Shown piece by piece: positions 22,403 through 33,287 of a stretch of 64,000 nucleotides of DNA; position 1 is the stretch's first letter, and each line of letters begins with the position of its first letter. The notes beneath the pieces are model-generated. The model was not told the origin of the DNA. It searched no databases and saw only the letters and a list, made by a program, of their open reading frames with translations. The DNA comes from Clostridia bacterium (GTDB taxonomy: Bacteria; Bacillota; DSM-521; Neomoorellales; SLTJ01): NCBI GenBank assembly GCA_004347685.1, contig SLTJ01000028.1, positions 62,001 to 126,000 on the forward strand, given 5' to 3'. The position numbers and the translations under genes are program-made.

Positions 22403-23664
22403 TGCTGGAAACACTGCTCAACGCCTGGAGGGTACCTGATCTTCGCCGCCGCGTCCTTTTTACCTTCTATATGTTTGTTATTTTTCGCGTGGGGGCCCAC
22501 GTGCCAGTTCCGGGCATAAACCCGGAGGCCCTGGCCCAAGTCATGCAAGGGGCCCTTTTTGGGTTTTTCGACATCGTCTCCGGCGGGGCCCTGAAGAGGT
22601 TTACCGTATTTGCCATGGGCATTATGCCCTATATCAACGCCTCCATCATCATGCAGTTGCTCACGGTGGTTGTACCCAGCCTGGAACGAATGGCCAAGGA
22701 AGGAGAGGATGGCCGCCGGAAGATTGTCCAGTACACGCGGTACGGGACGGTTCTTTTGGCCTTCATCCAAGGTATCGGCATGTCCCTTTACCTGGGACGC
22801 GCGTCCGGGGTGCTGCTCCATCCCGGGATCGGTACCTACCTCAGCATTGCGGTTATCCTGACTGCGGGCACCACCTTCCTCATGTGGCTGGGAGAGCAGA
22901 TTACGGAAAAGGGCATCGGCAACGGTATTTCCTTGCTCATCTTCGCCGGGATTGTCGCCCGGCTGCCGGCGGAATTCTACAGTATCTACGAATTCGTCCG
23001 CACCGGTACGGTGGGTATCCTTACGGCTATCGGGTTTGCCATTTTCGCCGTAGCGGTAGTGGCAGCGGTAGTAGCCATGAACGAGGGGCAACGGCGGATT
23101 CCGGTACAGTACTCCAAGAGAGTAGTGGGGCGGCGGGTGTACGGTGGGCAGAGCACCCATATCCCGCTGAAGGTTAACCAGGCAGGGGTTATTCCGGTAA
23201 TTTTCGCCATGTCCATCCTCCTTTTTCCCAGCACCATCGCCTCCTGGTTCCCAGGAAACGCTCTTGCCCAGGGCATTGTTCGGGTATTTAACGTTAGCTC
23301 GGTGCCGTATATGGTGATGTATGCCGCCTTGATAATCTTCTTCACTTACTTTTATACTGCGGTCACCTTTAACCCGCAGGATGTGGCCGACAACATGCGT
23401 AAGTACGGGGGATTTATTCCGGGCTTGCGGCCGGGACGCCCAACAGCCGAATACATTGACCACGTGCTGAGCCGGCTCACCCTGGCCGGAGCCATATTTC
23501 TGGCGGCCATCGCTGTCCTGCCCACCATTGTTACCGGGGTGACGGGGCTAAACGTATATTTTGGCGGCACCTCCTTGCTGATTGTGGTCGGGGTGGCCCT
23601 GGATACCGTGAGACAAATGGAATCGCAACTGTTGATGCGGCACTATCAGGGGTTCATGAAGTAA
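22402..23664 (+). CDS. secY: Preprotein translocase subunit SecY
   Basis: SecY (420 residues) is the protein-conducting channel of the Sec machinery, with ten predicted membrane segments. FRVGAHVPVPGIN near the N-terminus, the plug region, GQSTHIPLKVNQAGVIPVIFA and YTAVTFNPQDVADNMRKYGGFIPG are conserved. The GTG start overlaps the rplO stop by one base. A 16-bp palindrome follows its stop. Confidence 0.97.
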   Translation: MLETLLNAWRVPDLRRRVLFTFYMFVIFRVGAHVPVPGINPEALAQVMQGALFGFFDIVSGGALKRFTVFAMGIMPYINASIIMQLLTVVVPSLERMAKEGEDGRRKIVQYTRYGTVLLAFIQGIGMSLYLGRASGVLLHPGIGTYLSIAVILTAGTTFLMWLGEQITEKGIGNGISLLIFAGIVARLPAEFYSIYEFVRTGTVGILTAIGFAIFAVAVVAAVVAMNEGQRRIPVQYSKRVVGRRVYGGQSTHIPLKVNQAGVIPVIFAMSILLFPSTIASWFPGNALAQGIVRVFNVSSVPYMVMYAALIIFFTYFYTAVTFNPQDVADNMRKYGGFIPGLRPGRPTAEYIDHVLSRLTLAGAIFLAAIAVLPTIVTGVTGLNVYFGGTSLLIVVGVALDTVRQMESQLLMRHYQGFMK

Positions 23665-23667
23665 CCG

Positions 23668-23683
23668 GGGCTTTGCAAAGCCC
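23668..23683. terminator. Palindrome between secY and adk
   Basis: GGGCTTTGCAAAGCCC is a perfect 16-bp palindrome 3 bp after the secY stop. There is no U-tract, so it is a weak terminator candidate at most and may instead be an RNA-processing or stabilising hairpin. A second palindrome, ATGTTAACAT, follows at 23691-23700. Confidence 0.4.
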
Positions 23684-23705
23684 TGCGTATATGTTAACAT
23701 GTTAG

Positions 23706-25114
<1,409 letters not shown>

Positions 25115-25137
25115 ACAGGCCGGGGGAGGTGCGGTGT

Positions 25138-25428
25138 TTGGAGCTGCGGGCAGGACAATTGGTATTTTCCCAAGCCGGGCGCGATCAAGGGCAGGCTTAC
25201 CTTATCTGGCGCCTCATAGATAACCGGTTTGTCGAGGTAGTGGACGGGTACCGGCGACGGGTGGAGAGACCGAAACGGAAGAATGTCAGGCACGTCAGGC
25301 CTACAAGCCAGACAGCCTTGACGGTGGCCCAAAAGCTCGAGCGAGGGGAGCCGGTAAGCAATGCCGAAGTGCGCAAGGCCATCGACCAGTTAGGCGCTGG
25401 AAAAGGAGGCGGACCGCGCGATGGCTAA
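25138..25428 (+). CDS. KOW-domain RNA-binding protein (L14e-like)
   Basis: This small basic protein (about 96 residues) starts with a KOW-type segment ([21 protein letters not shown]) seen in the L14e-like genes found between map and infA in many Firmicutes. The family probably binds RNA on or near the ribosome, but its role is not established. TTG 25138 is 7 nt after GGGAGGT. It overlaps infA by 8 bp. Confidence 0.8.
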   Translation: MELRAGQLVFSQAGRDQGQAYLIWRLIDNRFVEVVDGYRRRVERPKRKNVRHVRPTSQTALTVAQKLERGEPVSNAEVRKAIDQLGAGKGGGPRDG

Positions 25429-25639
25429 GAACGATGTTATCTCGGTGGAGGGGACGGTTATCGAACCCTTGCCTAATGCCATGTTTAGAGTGGAGCTGGA
25501 TAACGGGCATAAGGTCCTGGCCCATGTATCTGGAAAGATCAGGATGAATTTCATTCGTATCCTCCCCGGCGACAGGGTGGCGGTAGAACTTTCCCCCTAT
25601 GACCTGACCCGCGGGCGCATAGTGTACCGGTATAAATAG
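25421..25639 (+). CDS. infA: Translation initiation factor IF-1
   Basis: IF-1 (72 residues) is an OB-fold factor that occupies the A site during initiation. [25 protein letters not shown] and [23 protein letters not shown] are diagnostic. The final G of its TAG stop is also the first base of a 7-nt periodic array. Confidence 0.97.
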   Translation: MAKNDVISVEGTVIEPLPNAMFRVELDNGHKVLAHVSGKIRMNFIRILPGDRVAVELSPYDLTRGRIVYRYK

Positions 25640-25680
25640 AGGTTGGAGGTTGGACGTCAGAGGTCGGAAACAAGGTCGGA
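25639..25680 (+). repeat. Heptanucleotide array after infA
   Basis: Units of exactly 7 nt run from the last base of the infA stop codon: GAGGTTG twice, then GACGTCA, GAGGTCG and GAAACAA, decaying further on. It interrupts the otherwise compact infA-rpmJ junction with about 150 bp of non-coding sequence. Similar period-7 arrays lie at 40572, 43371, 48661, 50460 (reverse) and 59612. Confidence 0.75.
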
Positions 25681-25786
25681 AGCCGGAAACAGGGAAATAT
25701 GGCCGGAGGTTAGGCGCCGCCGGGAGCCGGAAAAATGAATGAAGGCCGGCGAGCGTGTCCTAGCTTCTGCCTCGGAGGTGTGAGCG

Positions 25787-25900
25787 GTGAAGGTGAGGAG
25801 CTCAGTAAAACGCATGTGCGAGAAGTGCAAGGTGATCAAGCGGCACGGGAAAGTAATGGTTATCTGCGAGAATCCCAAGCATAAACAGAAGCAGGGCTAA
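25787..25900 (+). CDS. rpmJ: 50S ribosomal protein L36
   Basis: This 37-residue basic protein has [19 protein letters not shown] and then [13 protein letters not shown], the classic zinc-binding L36 with CxxC...C...H. GTG 25787 is 8 nt after GGAGG. It starts the alpha-operon segment rpmJ-rpsM-rpsK-rpsD-rpoA-rplQ. Confidence 0.96.
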   Translation: MKVRSSVKRMCEKCKVIKRHGKVMVICENPKHKQKQG

Positions 25901-25919
25901 GTGGAGGTGAATAAGGCCA

Positions 25920-26291
25920 GTGGCCAGAATAGGCGGCGTAGACCTGCCGCGTGACAAGCGGGTAGAAGTGGCATTGACTTATATCTATGGTATTGGGCGG
26001 TCCCGGGCGCGGAAGATCCTGGAGACGACTAGGATCAAACCCGATACCCGGGTAAAGAACCTCACGGAGGATGAAACCAATCGCCTCCGGGAAGCAATTG
26101 ACCGCAACTTCACCATCGAAGGCGACCTCCGGCGCGAGGTAGCTCTGAACATCAAGCGCCTGATGGACATTGGTTGCTACCGGGGCATCAGGCACCGGCG
26201 GGGACTGCCGGTCCGCGGGCAGCGGACCCGGACCAATGCCCGGACGCGCAAGGGACCGCGCAAGACCGTGGGGGTACGCCGGTCAAAGTAA
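25920..26291 (+). CDS. rpsM: 30S ribosomal protein S13
   Basis: S13 (123 residues) forms intersubunit bridges from the 30S head. [25 protein letters not shown] and [19 protein letters not shown] are diagnostic. GTG start. Confidence 0.97.
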   Translation: MARIGGVDLPRDKRVEVALTYIYGIGRSRARKILETTRIKPDTRVKNLTEDETNRLREAIDRNFTIEGDLRREVALNIKRLMDIGCYRGIRHRRGLPVRGQRTRTNARTRKGPRKTVGVRRSK

Positions 26292-26319
26292 TACCATACC
26301 ATATTGAGGGGGGCAAGCA

Positions 26320-26709
26320 GTGGCAAGAAGGGTAACCAAGGCCAGGCGCAAGGAAAAGAGGCGCGTGGAAAGCGGCATCGCCCATATCAGGTCCACGTTT
26401 AACAATACCATCATTACTATCACCGATAAAACGGGCAACACCCTGTCCTGGGCCAGTGCCGGAACCGTGGGGTTCAAGGGTACCCGGAAAAGTACACCCT
26501 TTGCGGCCCAAATGGCAGCGGAGACGGCAGCCAAGGAAGCGATGGAGTACGGGCTGCGGGAAGTGGAGTGCTATGTCAAGGGACCTGGCTCGGGTCGGGA
26601 AGCCGCTATCCGTTCGTTGCAGGCAGCCGGGTTGGAGGTAAATGTCATCAAAGACGTTACTCCTATTCCCCATAACGGTTGCCGTCCGCCCAAGCGCCGG
26701 CGTGTATAG
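26320..26709 (+). CDS. rpsK: 30S ribosomal protein S11
   Basis: S11 (129 residues) lies on the platform near the E site. [30 protein letters not shown] and [11 protein letters not shown] at the C-terminus are diagnostic. GTG start after GGGGGG. Confidence 0.97.
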   Translation: MARRVTKARRKEKRRVESGIAHIRSTFNNTIITITDKTGNTLSWASAGTVGFKGTRKSTPFAAQMAAETAAKEAMEYGLREVECYVKGPGSGREAAIRSLQAAGLEVNVIKDVTPIPHNGCRPPKRRRV

Positions 26710-26723
26710 GAGGTAAGAGGCGA

Positions 26724-27350
26724 TTGGCAAGATACACGGAATCCGTCTGCCGCCTATGCCGGCGGCAGGGAGAAAAGCTGTTTCTCAAGGGTGACCGCTG
26801 TTACTCCGGCAAGTGTGCTTTTGACCGGCGGCCCTTCGTTCCAGGAGAGCACGGCCGGGCACGGAAAAAAGTATCCGAATACGGACTGCAGTTGCACGAA
26901 AAGCAGAAGGCCCGCCGCATTTACGGGGTCCTGGAAAGCCAGTTCCGGCGTTACTTCGAGCGGGCTGAGAGGGAAAAGGGTATTACCGGCGAAAACCTGC
27001 TGCGTTATCTGGAGCGGCGCCTGGACAATGTGGTGTTCCGCCTGGGGCTGGCCACGTCACGCAACCAGGCCCGCCAGCTTATCCGTCATGGCCATGTCGC
27101 CGTCAATGGCCGGCGGGTAGACATCCCTTCTTATTTGGTGAGTTCCGGTGATGAAATCGCCATGCACGGAGCCAGCCGGGAAAGGCCTTTTGTCAAGGAG
27201 ATAACCGCAGGTCTGGCCCACCGGACGCCGCCACCCTGGCTGGAGCTGGACGCTGAAAACCTGCGCGGGCGGGTGGTGACCCTGCCGAAGCGAGAAGACA
27301 TTGATGTGCCCATTGCCGAACACCTGATTGTGGAGCTTTACTCAAAGTAG
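26724..27350 (+). CDS. rpsD: 30S ribosomal protein S4
   Basis: S4 (208 residues) nucleates 30S assembly and autoregulates the alpha operon in E. coli. TTG 26724 follows AGGAGGTAAGAGG. The N-terminus has CRLC...CYSGKC, the zinc-binding variant. The S4 RNA-binding domain ([26 protein letters not shown]) is intact. Longer frames upstream overlap rpsK. Confidence 0.97.
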   Translation: MARYTESVCRLCRRQGEKLFLKGDRCYSGKCAFDRRPFVPGEHGRARKKVSEYGLQLHEKQKARRIYGVLESQFRRYFERAEREKGITGENLLRYLERRLDNVVFRLGLATSRNQARQLIRHGHVAVNGRRVDIPSYLVSSGDEIAMHGASRERPFVKEITAGLAHRTPPPWLELDAENLRGRVVTLPKREDIDVPIAEHLIVELYSK

Positions 27351-27377
27351 ATCTGGCGGCAATAGGAGGGCATGTTT

Positions 27378-28322
27378 ATGCTGGAAATTGAAAGACCCAG
27401 AATAACCCGCGTCGAAACCAACCCGGAGAAGAACAGCGGCATTTTCGTTGTCGAACCCCTGGAACGCGGCTATGGTACTACCCTGGGTAATTCTCTGCGG
27501 CGGGTTTTGCTTTCCTCTCTGCCCGGAGCAGCCGTGACCTCGGTCAAGATTGACGGGGTGCTGCATGAGTTCGCTACCATTGACGGCGTGGTGGAGGATG
27601 TCACCGAGATAATCTTGAATCTCAAGAGCCTGCGCTTGAAGCTGCACAGTGACGGACAAAAAATCCTGCGCGTGCAGGCGGCAGGAGAGGGCGAGGTCAA
27701 GGCGCGGGACATTATCGCGGACAGCGACGTGGAGATCCTCAACCCGGACCTGCACCTGGCTACCATTGACGCTTCTGGCCGTCTGGTAATGGAAATAACG
27801 GCCGAAAAGAGCCGGGGCTATGTGCCAGCCGAGAAAAATAAGAACGATGACGTCATCGGGGTCATCCCGGTAGACTCGTTGTTTTCGCCGGTGGTAAAGG
27901 TGAACTTTCAGGTGGAGAACACGCGCGTGGGGCAGGTTACTGATTATGACCGGCTGACCCTGGAAGTCGTCACCGACGGCAGCATTGCCCCTGACGAGGC
28001 GGTAAGCTCGGCCGCCAAGATCCTTACTGATCACCTCAGACTCTTCCAGGGGCTGACCGAGAGCATCCGGGATGAAATAGCCTTGGTGGAAAAAGAGGAA
28101 GATCACCGCGCCAGGCTGCTGGATATGAATATCGAGGAACTGGATCTTTCTGTCCGTTCCTATAACTGCCTTAAGCGAGCCGGGATAAACACGGTGGCGG
28201 AGCTGGTACAGCGGACAGAAGACGAAATGATCAAGGTGCGCAACTTGGGGCGAAAATCCCTGGAGGAAGTGCAGGAGAAGCTCGCAGAACTCGGGCTCTA
28301 CCTGCGTAAGTCCGAAGAATAA
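27378..28322 (+). CDS. rpoA: RNA polymerase subunit alpha
   Basis: Alpha (314 residues) dimerises to start polymerase assembly; its C-terminal domain contacts UP elements and activators. [22 protein letters not shown] marks the N-terminal domain and [22 protein letters not shown] the C-terminal domain. ATG 27378 is 7 nt after AGGAGGG; ATG 27372 is too close. Confidence 0.97.
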   Translation: MLEIERPRITRVETNPEKNSGIFVVEPLERGYGTTLGNSLRRVLLSSLPGAAVTSVKIDGVLHEFATIDGVVEDVTEIILNLKSLRLKLHSDGQKILRVQAAGEGEVKARDIIADSDVEILNPDLHLATIDASGRLVMEITAEKSRGYVPAEKNKNDDVIGVIPVDSLFSPVVKVNFQVENTRVGQVTDYDRLTLEVVTDGSIAPDEAVSSAAKILTDHLRLFQGLTESIRDEIALVEKEEDHRARLLDMNIEELDLSVRSYNCLKRAGINTVAELVQRTEDEMIKVRNLGRKSLEEVQEKLAELGLYLRKSEE

Positions 28323-28364
28323 CTGTTGCTGGTTGGGGTGAAGTTTGTTTTTGGGGAGGATATT

Positions 28365-28703
28365 ATGGGTTACACCAAGCTCGGGCGGACCAGCCCGCAC
28401 CGCCGCATGATGCTGCGCAACATCGTCACCTCCTTGCTCCAGCAGGGCAGGATTGAGACTACTGAAGTGCGGGCCAAGCAACTCGCGCCCATTGCCAACA
28501 AAATGATCACCCTAGGTAAGGCCGGGACCCTGCATGCGCGACGGCAGGCCCTGGCCTACCTCCTGGACGAAAGCGTGGTCAAGAGGCTTTTTGACGAGAT
28601 AGCTCCCCGCTACCAGGACCGGTCCGGCGGGTACACCCGGATCATTAAACGTGGCTACCGCCGTGGCGATGGCGCCCCCATGGTGGTAGTGGAATTGACC
28701 TGA
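28365..28703 (+). CDS. rplQ: 50S ribosomal protein L17
   Basis: L17 (112 residues) ends the alpha operon. ATG 28365 after GGGGAGGA gives [18 protein letters not shown], and [17 protein letters not shown] follows. The ECF transporter genes begin 10 bp downstream. Confidence 0.97.
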   Translation: MGYTKLGRTSPHRRMMLRNIVTSLLQQGRIETTEVRAKQLAPIANKMITLGKAGTLHARRQALAYLLDESVVKRLFDEIAPRYQDRSGGYTRIIKRGYRRGDGAPMVVVELT

Positions 28704-28712
28704 CAGGCAACT

Positions 28713-29516
28713 ATGCTGCAGGCAGTTAATCTCTGGTTTACCTACCCGGGCGCGGAGCAGGTTTTGGCTGGGGTAAACCTTACCCTGCGGCCAGGAGAAC
28801 TCTTGGCCTTGGTCGGCCCAAACGGGGCCGGGAAGTCCACCCTGGCCAGGTGCCTGGCCGGCCTGCTGCCCCCCACCTCTGGGAACGTGCTGCTTGACGA
28901 TCTTCCGGTGACCAAGGATTCGCCGGTGGGCTTGCTCTTCAGCGACCCGGACAGCCAGATGGTGGCGCCTACGGTGGCGGAGGACGTGGCCTTCGGGCCG
29001 GAAAACCTCCAGCTCCCCCCGGAGGGGATACGTATGGCCGTAGCCAGGGCCCTGGCGGCGGTGGGCCTGGCCGGTTATGAGCCCCGGGTCGTGGCTGAAC
29101 TGTCAGGAGGGGAAAAACAGCGGGTGGGGCTGGCCGGGCTGATGGTCTTGAAGCCCCGTTACCTGGTGTTGGACGAGCCGACCGGTATGCTTGACCCCGC
29201 CAATGCCGCCCAGGTGCAGGAAGCCATCCGCGGCCTGGCTGCCGGCGGGGTGGGGATACTGGTGATCACCCATGATCTGGGAATGGCGGTCCAGGCGGAT
29301 ACGGTGGCCGTGATTTACGACGGGCGGGTGGTCGCCAGCGGCCCGCCACGAAAGGTATTGGCCCGGCCGGAAATAGAGATCATCTGGGGGTTGGAGGGCC
29401 CCTTGCCGGTGCGCCTGGTCAGGCGGCTGTTTGAGTTGGGGGTGCGCTTGCCGCCCGGTATTTGGACCGAGGAAGAACTTGTTGAGGCCTTATGCGCATT
29501 ACGTTGGCCGGCGTAA
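28713..29516 (+). CDS. ecfA1: ECF transporter ATPase subunit EcfA1
   Basis: This 267-residue ABC ATPase is one of the paired motors of the energy-coupling factor vitamin/metal importers. Walker A GPNGAGKST, signature LSGGEKQRVGLAG and Walker B LVLDEPTGMLDP are intact. The substrate-binding S component is not encoded nearby, as expected for a shared group II ECF module. It overlaps ecfA2 by 25 bp. Confidence 0.93.
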   Translation: MLQAVNLWFTYPGAEQVLAGVNLTLRPGELLALVGPNGAGKSTLARCLAGLLPPTSGNVLLDDLPVTKDSPVGLLFSDPDSQMVAPTVAEDVAFGPENLQLPPEGIRMAVARALAAVGLAGYEPRVVAELSGGEKQRVGLAGLMVLKPRYLVLDEPTGMLDPANAAQVQEAIRGLAAGGVGILVITHDLGMAVQADTVAVIYDGRVVASGPPRKVLARPEIEIIWGLEGPLPVRLVRRLFELGVRLPPGIWTEEELVEALCALRWPA

Positions 29517-30400
29517 GCCTTACCTACCCGGCTCGCCCCGATCCCGTCAACGCGCTAGCGGGCATCACTCTGACCGCGAATTCAGGGGAATGCCTGGCGG
29601 TGGTGGGGGCCTCGGGGGCGGGAAAATCGTCCCTGCTGGCTTGCATGGCCGGGCTTCTGCCGCCGACCAGGGGCCAGGTGCAGGTGGACGGCTGCGATCT
29701 TTATCAGGGCCGACCCCCACGGTGGCGCCTGGGCCGTAGCCTTATCTCACTATTCAGGGTTTCTCCCGGCCGGCCGCAATCGGTAGCCTTGCTGCTGCAA
29801 CATCCGGAACAGCAATTGTTCGCGGCGACGGTTTTTGATGATATCGCCTTTGGCCTGCGGGGCCAGAGGCTAGCCCGCGCGGAGATAGAGAAGCGAGTTG
29901 CCGCGGCCATGGCCGAGGCCGGCCTTCCTGCCAGTTATGCCTTCCGTTCCCCCTTCGCCTTAAGCACCGGCGAGCGCCGCCGCGTGGCCCTGGCTGGCGT
30001 TATGGTATTACAACCGGAGATTATTATCCTGGACGAGCCGACAGCCGGCCTGGATCCCCAGGCCAGGCGGGCGTTTTCCCAGAACCTTCTCCGCTGGCGC
30101 CGGCAGGGGCGGGGGGTGGTCTTGGCCTCCCATGACCTGGACCTGGTCTGGCGCGTGGCCGACCGGGTAACTGTCCTCCATCAAGGCCAGATGGTAGCAA
30201 CCGGGCCGGCGCCGCAGGTGCTGGCCGACGGTAACGTCATGGCGGCCGCGCGCCTGCAGCAGCCCGCCATGGCCCGCCTCCTGTTTACCCTGCGGCGACG
30301 GGGGTGGGAAGTTGGGGACGAGTTGCGGGATGAAGAACGCCTGGCAGCCCGGCTGGCTGAGTTGCTGGCCTGCTCCCGCCAGCCCGGGCCGGGAGAATAG
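29492..30400 (+). CDS. ecfA2: ECF transporter ATPase subunit EcfA2
   Basis: This is the partner ABC ATPase (302 residues) with Walker A GASGAGKSS, Walker B IILDEPTAGLDP and an H-loop SHDLD. The signature reads LSTGERRRV instead of LSGGQ, a variation tolerated in heterodimeric ABC motors. It forms the EcfAA'T module with the genes on either side. Confidence 0.93.
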   Translation: MRITLAGVSLTYPARPDPVNALAGITLTANSGECLAVVGASGAGKSSLLACMAGLLPPTRGQVQVDGCDLYQGRPPRWRLGRSLISLFRVSPGRPQSVALLLQHPEQQLFAATVFDDIAFGLRGQRLARAEIEKRVAAAMAEAGLPASYAFRSPFALSTGERRRVALAGVMVLQPEIIILDEPTAGLDPQARRAFSQNLLRWRRQGRGVVLASHDLDLVWRVADRVTVLHQGQMVATGPAPQVLADGNVMAAARLQQPAMARLLFTLRRRGWEVGDELRDEERLAARLAELLACSRQPGPGE

Positions 30401-30458
30401 CCCCAGGGTGAGTGGGAGAGCTTTGGCCCGGGGCCGGTGGCCTTGAACATCTCAGGGG

Positions 30459-31226
30459 GTGGGAGAAATCGTGACTGGTCTTTCCTTGTCCAGGAGCGAT
30501 CCCAGAGCCAGGCTGTTCCTGCTGGTTGCCTACAGCCTGGCCCTCTTCCTGGCGAACGCCTGGTGGGTATACCTGGGGCTGGCGGCAGTCGGGGTTTGGG
30601 CCGTATGGACCGGGCGGGAGAGTTGGTCTGGCCTGCGCAAAATCATCCTCCCGGTGGCGGTGCTGGCTGCGGGCCTCCTGGCCTTTCACCTGGTGCTTAC
30701 CCCGGGAAGGCCTTTGTTTGTTTTCGCCGGCTGGCAATTCACGTACCCGGGGCTGGCCCTGGGCGGCCGGGTGGCCCTGCGGCTGATCCTGTTAGTGATG
30801 GTGGCCGCAGCCGTGAGCGGGACGACTTCGCCGGTAGCATTGAGCCAGGCCGTGGGCTGGTGGCTCAAGCCTCTGGGCCGGATCGGACTGCCGGTGGCTG
30901 ACCTCTCCCTGATGCTGGGGCTGGCGTTAACCTTCATCCCGGTAATCAAGGCTGAAGCCGACCGCCTGGTCCTGGCCCAGCGGGCCCGGGGCATTGACCT
31001 CCAGGGCGGGTTATGGTGGCTGCAACCCAGAGGGTGGTCCGCGATGCTCATCCCCCTCCTGGTAGGCACGGTCCGGCGGGCCGAGAACCTGGCCTTGGCT
31101 ATGGAAAACAGGAAGTTCAGGCCGGGCCAGACCCGCACCGAGAGATACCAGTCGCAGGCCGGGATTTCCGATTACCTTCTGGCGGGCGCTTTCCTTTTGC
31201 TGGTCGTCCTGGCGTGGGTGTACTAG
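30459..31226 (+). CDS. ecfT: ECF transporter transmembrane subunit EcfT
   Basis: EcfT (255 residues) is the membrane coupling protein with several hydrophobic segments. Two coupling-helix signatures that contact the ATPases are visible, AQRARGID and AMENRKFRPG. A 58-bp gap separates it from ecfA2. The order rplQ-ecfA1-ecfA2-ecfT-truA is typical of Firmicutes. Confidence 0.92.
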   Translation: MGEIVTGLSLSRSDPRARLFLLVAYSLALFLANAWWVYLGLAAVGVWAVWTGRESWSGLRKIILPVAVLAAGLLAFHLVLTPGRPLFVFAGWQFTYPGLALGGRVALRLILLVMVAAAVSGTTSPVALSQAVGWWLKPLGRIGLPVADLSLMLGLALTFIPVIKAEADRLVLAQRARGIDLQGGLWWLQPRGWSAMLIPLLVGTVRRAENLALAMENRKFRPGQTRTERYQSQAGISDYLLAGAFLLLVVLAWVY

Positions 31227-31240
31227 GGAGCCATGAGTAG

Positions 31241-32050
31241 ATGAACCAGGAATTTCTCAGTGGAAAGGGAGGAGAAAGGGAGAAAGGGAGGGCGATGCCC
31301 ACGCGGCACCTCAAACTGACGGTGGCGTACGACGGTTCTGCCTTTCACGGGTGGCAGGAACAGCCGGCTCCGCTCCAGGTGCGTACCGTGCAGGGGGTGA
31401 TGCGGGAACGGCTGCAGAAGCTTACCGGGGAAGATGTGTCTCCGCTAGCCGCCAGCCGCACTGATGCCGGCGTGCACGCCCGCGGTCAGGTGGTGAGGAT
31501 TGTTACCGCAGCCACCATCCCCCTGGACCGCTGGCCCCAGGCGGCCAACAGCGTTCTCCCGCCGGATGTGGCGGTAAGGGAGGCGGTGGAAGTCCCGCCG
31601 GCCTTCCACCCCATCCTGGACGCCACCTGGAAAACCTATGCCTACACCTTGCTCAACAGTCCGGTACGCAGCCCTCGGTGGCGGCAGTACAGCCTGCACG
31701 TCCCATATGCATTGGAGGTAGGGGCCATGGACCAGGCGGCTGCCTTCCTGCTGGGCACCCATGATTTTAGCTCCTTTTGCGCTGCCGGCAGTGGCGCCCG
31801 CACCCGCACCCGCACGGTTTACGCTGCCCGCGTGACGGCGGCTGGCCCGGTTCTCCGTTTTACCATTACCGCTGACGGCTTTCTCTACCACATGGTACGG
31901 ATCATCGTCGGCACCCTGCTCCTGGTGGGCCAGGGGAAACTCCGCCCGCCGGCCATGGCCGAAATCCTGGCTGCCAAGGACCGCAACGCGGCCGGGCCAA
32001 CGGCGCCTCCCCACGGGCTGTGCCTGGAACAGGTCGGCTACGCAAAGTAA
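31241..32050 (+). CDS. truA: tRNA pseudouridine(38-40) synthase
   Basis: TruA modifies U38-40 in tRNA anticodon arms. YDGSAFHGWQ and the catalytic motif SRTDAGVHA (D75 in this numbering) are intact. ATG 31241 lies 9 nt after GGGAG; ATG 31295 (MPTRHLKLTVAYDG) gives the more usual N-terminus but sits only about 3 nt after a GGGAGG tract. The last 13 bp overlap the convergent gene. The rplM and rpsI genes that often follow are absent here. Confidence 0.94.
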   Translation: MNQEFLSGKGGEREKGRAMPTRHLKLTVAYDGSAFHGWQEQPAPLQVRTVQGVMRERLQKLTGEDVSPLAASRTDAGVHARGQVVRIVTAATIPLDRWPQAANSVLPPDVAVREAVEVPPAFHPILDATWKTYAYTLLNSPVRSPRWRQYSLHVPYALEVGAMDQAAAFLLGTHDFSSFCAAGSGARTRTRTVYAARVTAAGPVLRFTITADGFLYHMVRIIVGTLLLVGQGKLRPPAMAEILAAKDRNAAGPTAPPHGLCLEQVGYAK

Positions 32051-33066
32051 GGCTTCAGACCTGCAGCCATTGCCTCCGGCCAGATCATGGTCACCGGCTC
32101 GTCGTACAGGTACTGGAGGGTGTTCACGTCACTGGCGTGGAGAACAGGCTGGACGCTGAAGCGAGGCACGGTCCGGGCGTGCACCCAGAACCGGTCCGCT
32201 TCCCCCGGCCGTCCCGGGTAAAAGGCCAGGTTGAAACTGTACATGCCCTGGTCATGGAAATAGCGGAATACCCGGGTCAGCCCGTCGCTGAAAGCCTCGA
32301 GGTCACCGGGGGTTAGTTCGGCCAGGGTGCTGCGTTGAGGAAAAACCGCCACCACGTCCCCCAGGATGCCGATGGGTACGTAGCTCACCATCCAGGAAAC
32401 TTCTCCGGTTTGCCCCAGATACCGTTTCCCCTCCGCCTTTTCCGCCACGACCAGTTCCTCCCAGAAATTCCGCCCCTCTTCCCGGTAGTATCTTTCGCTG
32501 GCCTGGATTTCGGCGAGCAGCAGGTTTCCGGGCGTATCAGTGGCAAATAACTGTAGGTGCGGGTGCAACTGGCTCCCCCCCGAGGGCGGGAAATAGTTCC
32601 AGTTGATCAGCGGGAAAGAAGGCGGCCCCTGGTATACCCGGTGAAAGTATTCCAGGGAGAGGCTGAAGGCATCCGTGAGCAGGGCTAAAGTGAAGTCTGG
32701 AAGCCGTACCAGGTGTTGCCGGGACATAACGGTCAAGGCGCTATGCTCGTCATAGGGGGAGAGATTGGGGATGACGGTAGCTTCTCCCCGGTGCAGGCGT
32801 CCCTCGGGGATGAGGTCGGATGGAAACATGGGGGTGACCTTTTCCAGCAGGTCGGGGCAGAAAGGGCAACCCCGCTCCAGGGAGAGGCGGGCCATTTCTT
32901 CCAGGTCCGGTGGCGTTAGCGGTGGCAGGGCGAAATGGGCAACGCGCCCTGTCCGGCCGGTCAGGGGGTCAAAACGGATCTCACTTGCAGTTTTTGTTTC
33001 CGCAAAATCCTGCCGGGGGTCGAGAAACCGGCTTACCTTTTGTACGTTCCTAAATTCTACCGCCAT
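32038..33066 (-). CDS. HIT-family nucleotidyltransferase, GalT-like
   Basis: This 342-residue protein resembles galactose-1-phosphate uridylyltransferases. It has a CPFCP zinc pair near residue 70, PNLSPYDEHSAL, and GGSQLHPHLQLF, where HPH is the nucleotidyl-histidine motif of this fold. No galactose-pathway gene is nearby, so the sugar or nucleotide substrate is unknown. It is the only gene on the reverse strand between rpoB and 40 kb, converges on truA and has its own promoter at 33105-33133. Confidence 0.8.
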   Translation of the reverse strand: MAVEFRNVQKVSRFLDPRQDFAETKTASEIRFDPLTGRTGRVAHFALPPLTPPDLEEMARLSLERGCPFCPDLLEKVTPMFPSDLIPEGRLHRGEATVIPNLSPYDEHSALTVMSRQHLVRLPDFTLALLTDAFSLSLEYFHRVYQGPPSFPLINWNYFPPSGGSQLHPHLQLFATDTPGNLLLAEIQASERYYREEGRNFWEELVVAEKAEGKRYLGQTGEVSWMVSYVPIGILGDVVAVFPQRSTLAELTPGDLEAFSDGLTRVFRYFHDQGMYSFNLAFYPGRPGEADRFWVHARTVPRFSVQPVLHASDVNTLQYLYDEPVTMIWPEAMAAGLKPYFA

Positions 33067-33104
33067 AGTCGCTTCTGGCCGTATGGGCCAGGCACCCCTT
33101 TCCT

Positions 33105-33133
33105 ATAATATTTGTTAATACAATTCTCTACAA
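33105..33133 (-). promoter_or_regulatory. Promoter for the GalT-like gene
   Basis: Read on the reverse strand, TTGTAG (33133-33128) and TATTAT (33110-33105) are 17 bases apart, a reasonable sigma-A promoter about 40 bp before the GalT-like start. No equally good forward promoter for cwlD was seen in this divergent gap. Confidence 0.6.
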
Positions 33134-33287
33134 GTTAGGATTTCCCTGTTCCAGAAAAAAACTTTTCTTATCCTGCCGGCCCGTGCATAAACTCACCTGG
33201 GAGAGGGTTGAAGAAAGGTTTCTGCCGGGCGGGCGGGCTGGCGCCTTTTTGAGTGGCCAGCAATTATTTATGGGGAGGGGGGCGGAA

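Noticed and set aside
22399-23463. 354-residue reverse frame opposite secY
   Set aside because: Antisense to a strongly conserved membrane protein; very His/Gly-rich with no motif, typical of a shadow of hydrophobic codons.
31255-31294. Purine-rich tract before truA as another heptad array
   Set aside because: It is G/A-rich but the spacing of units is irregular (no constant 7-nt period).
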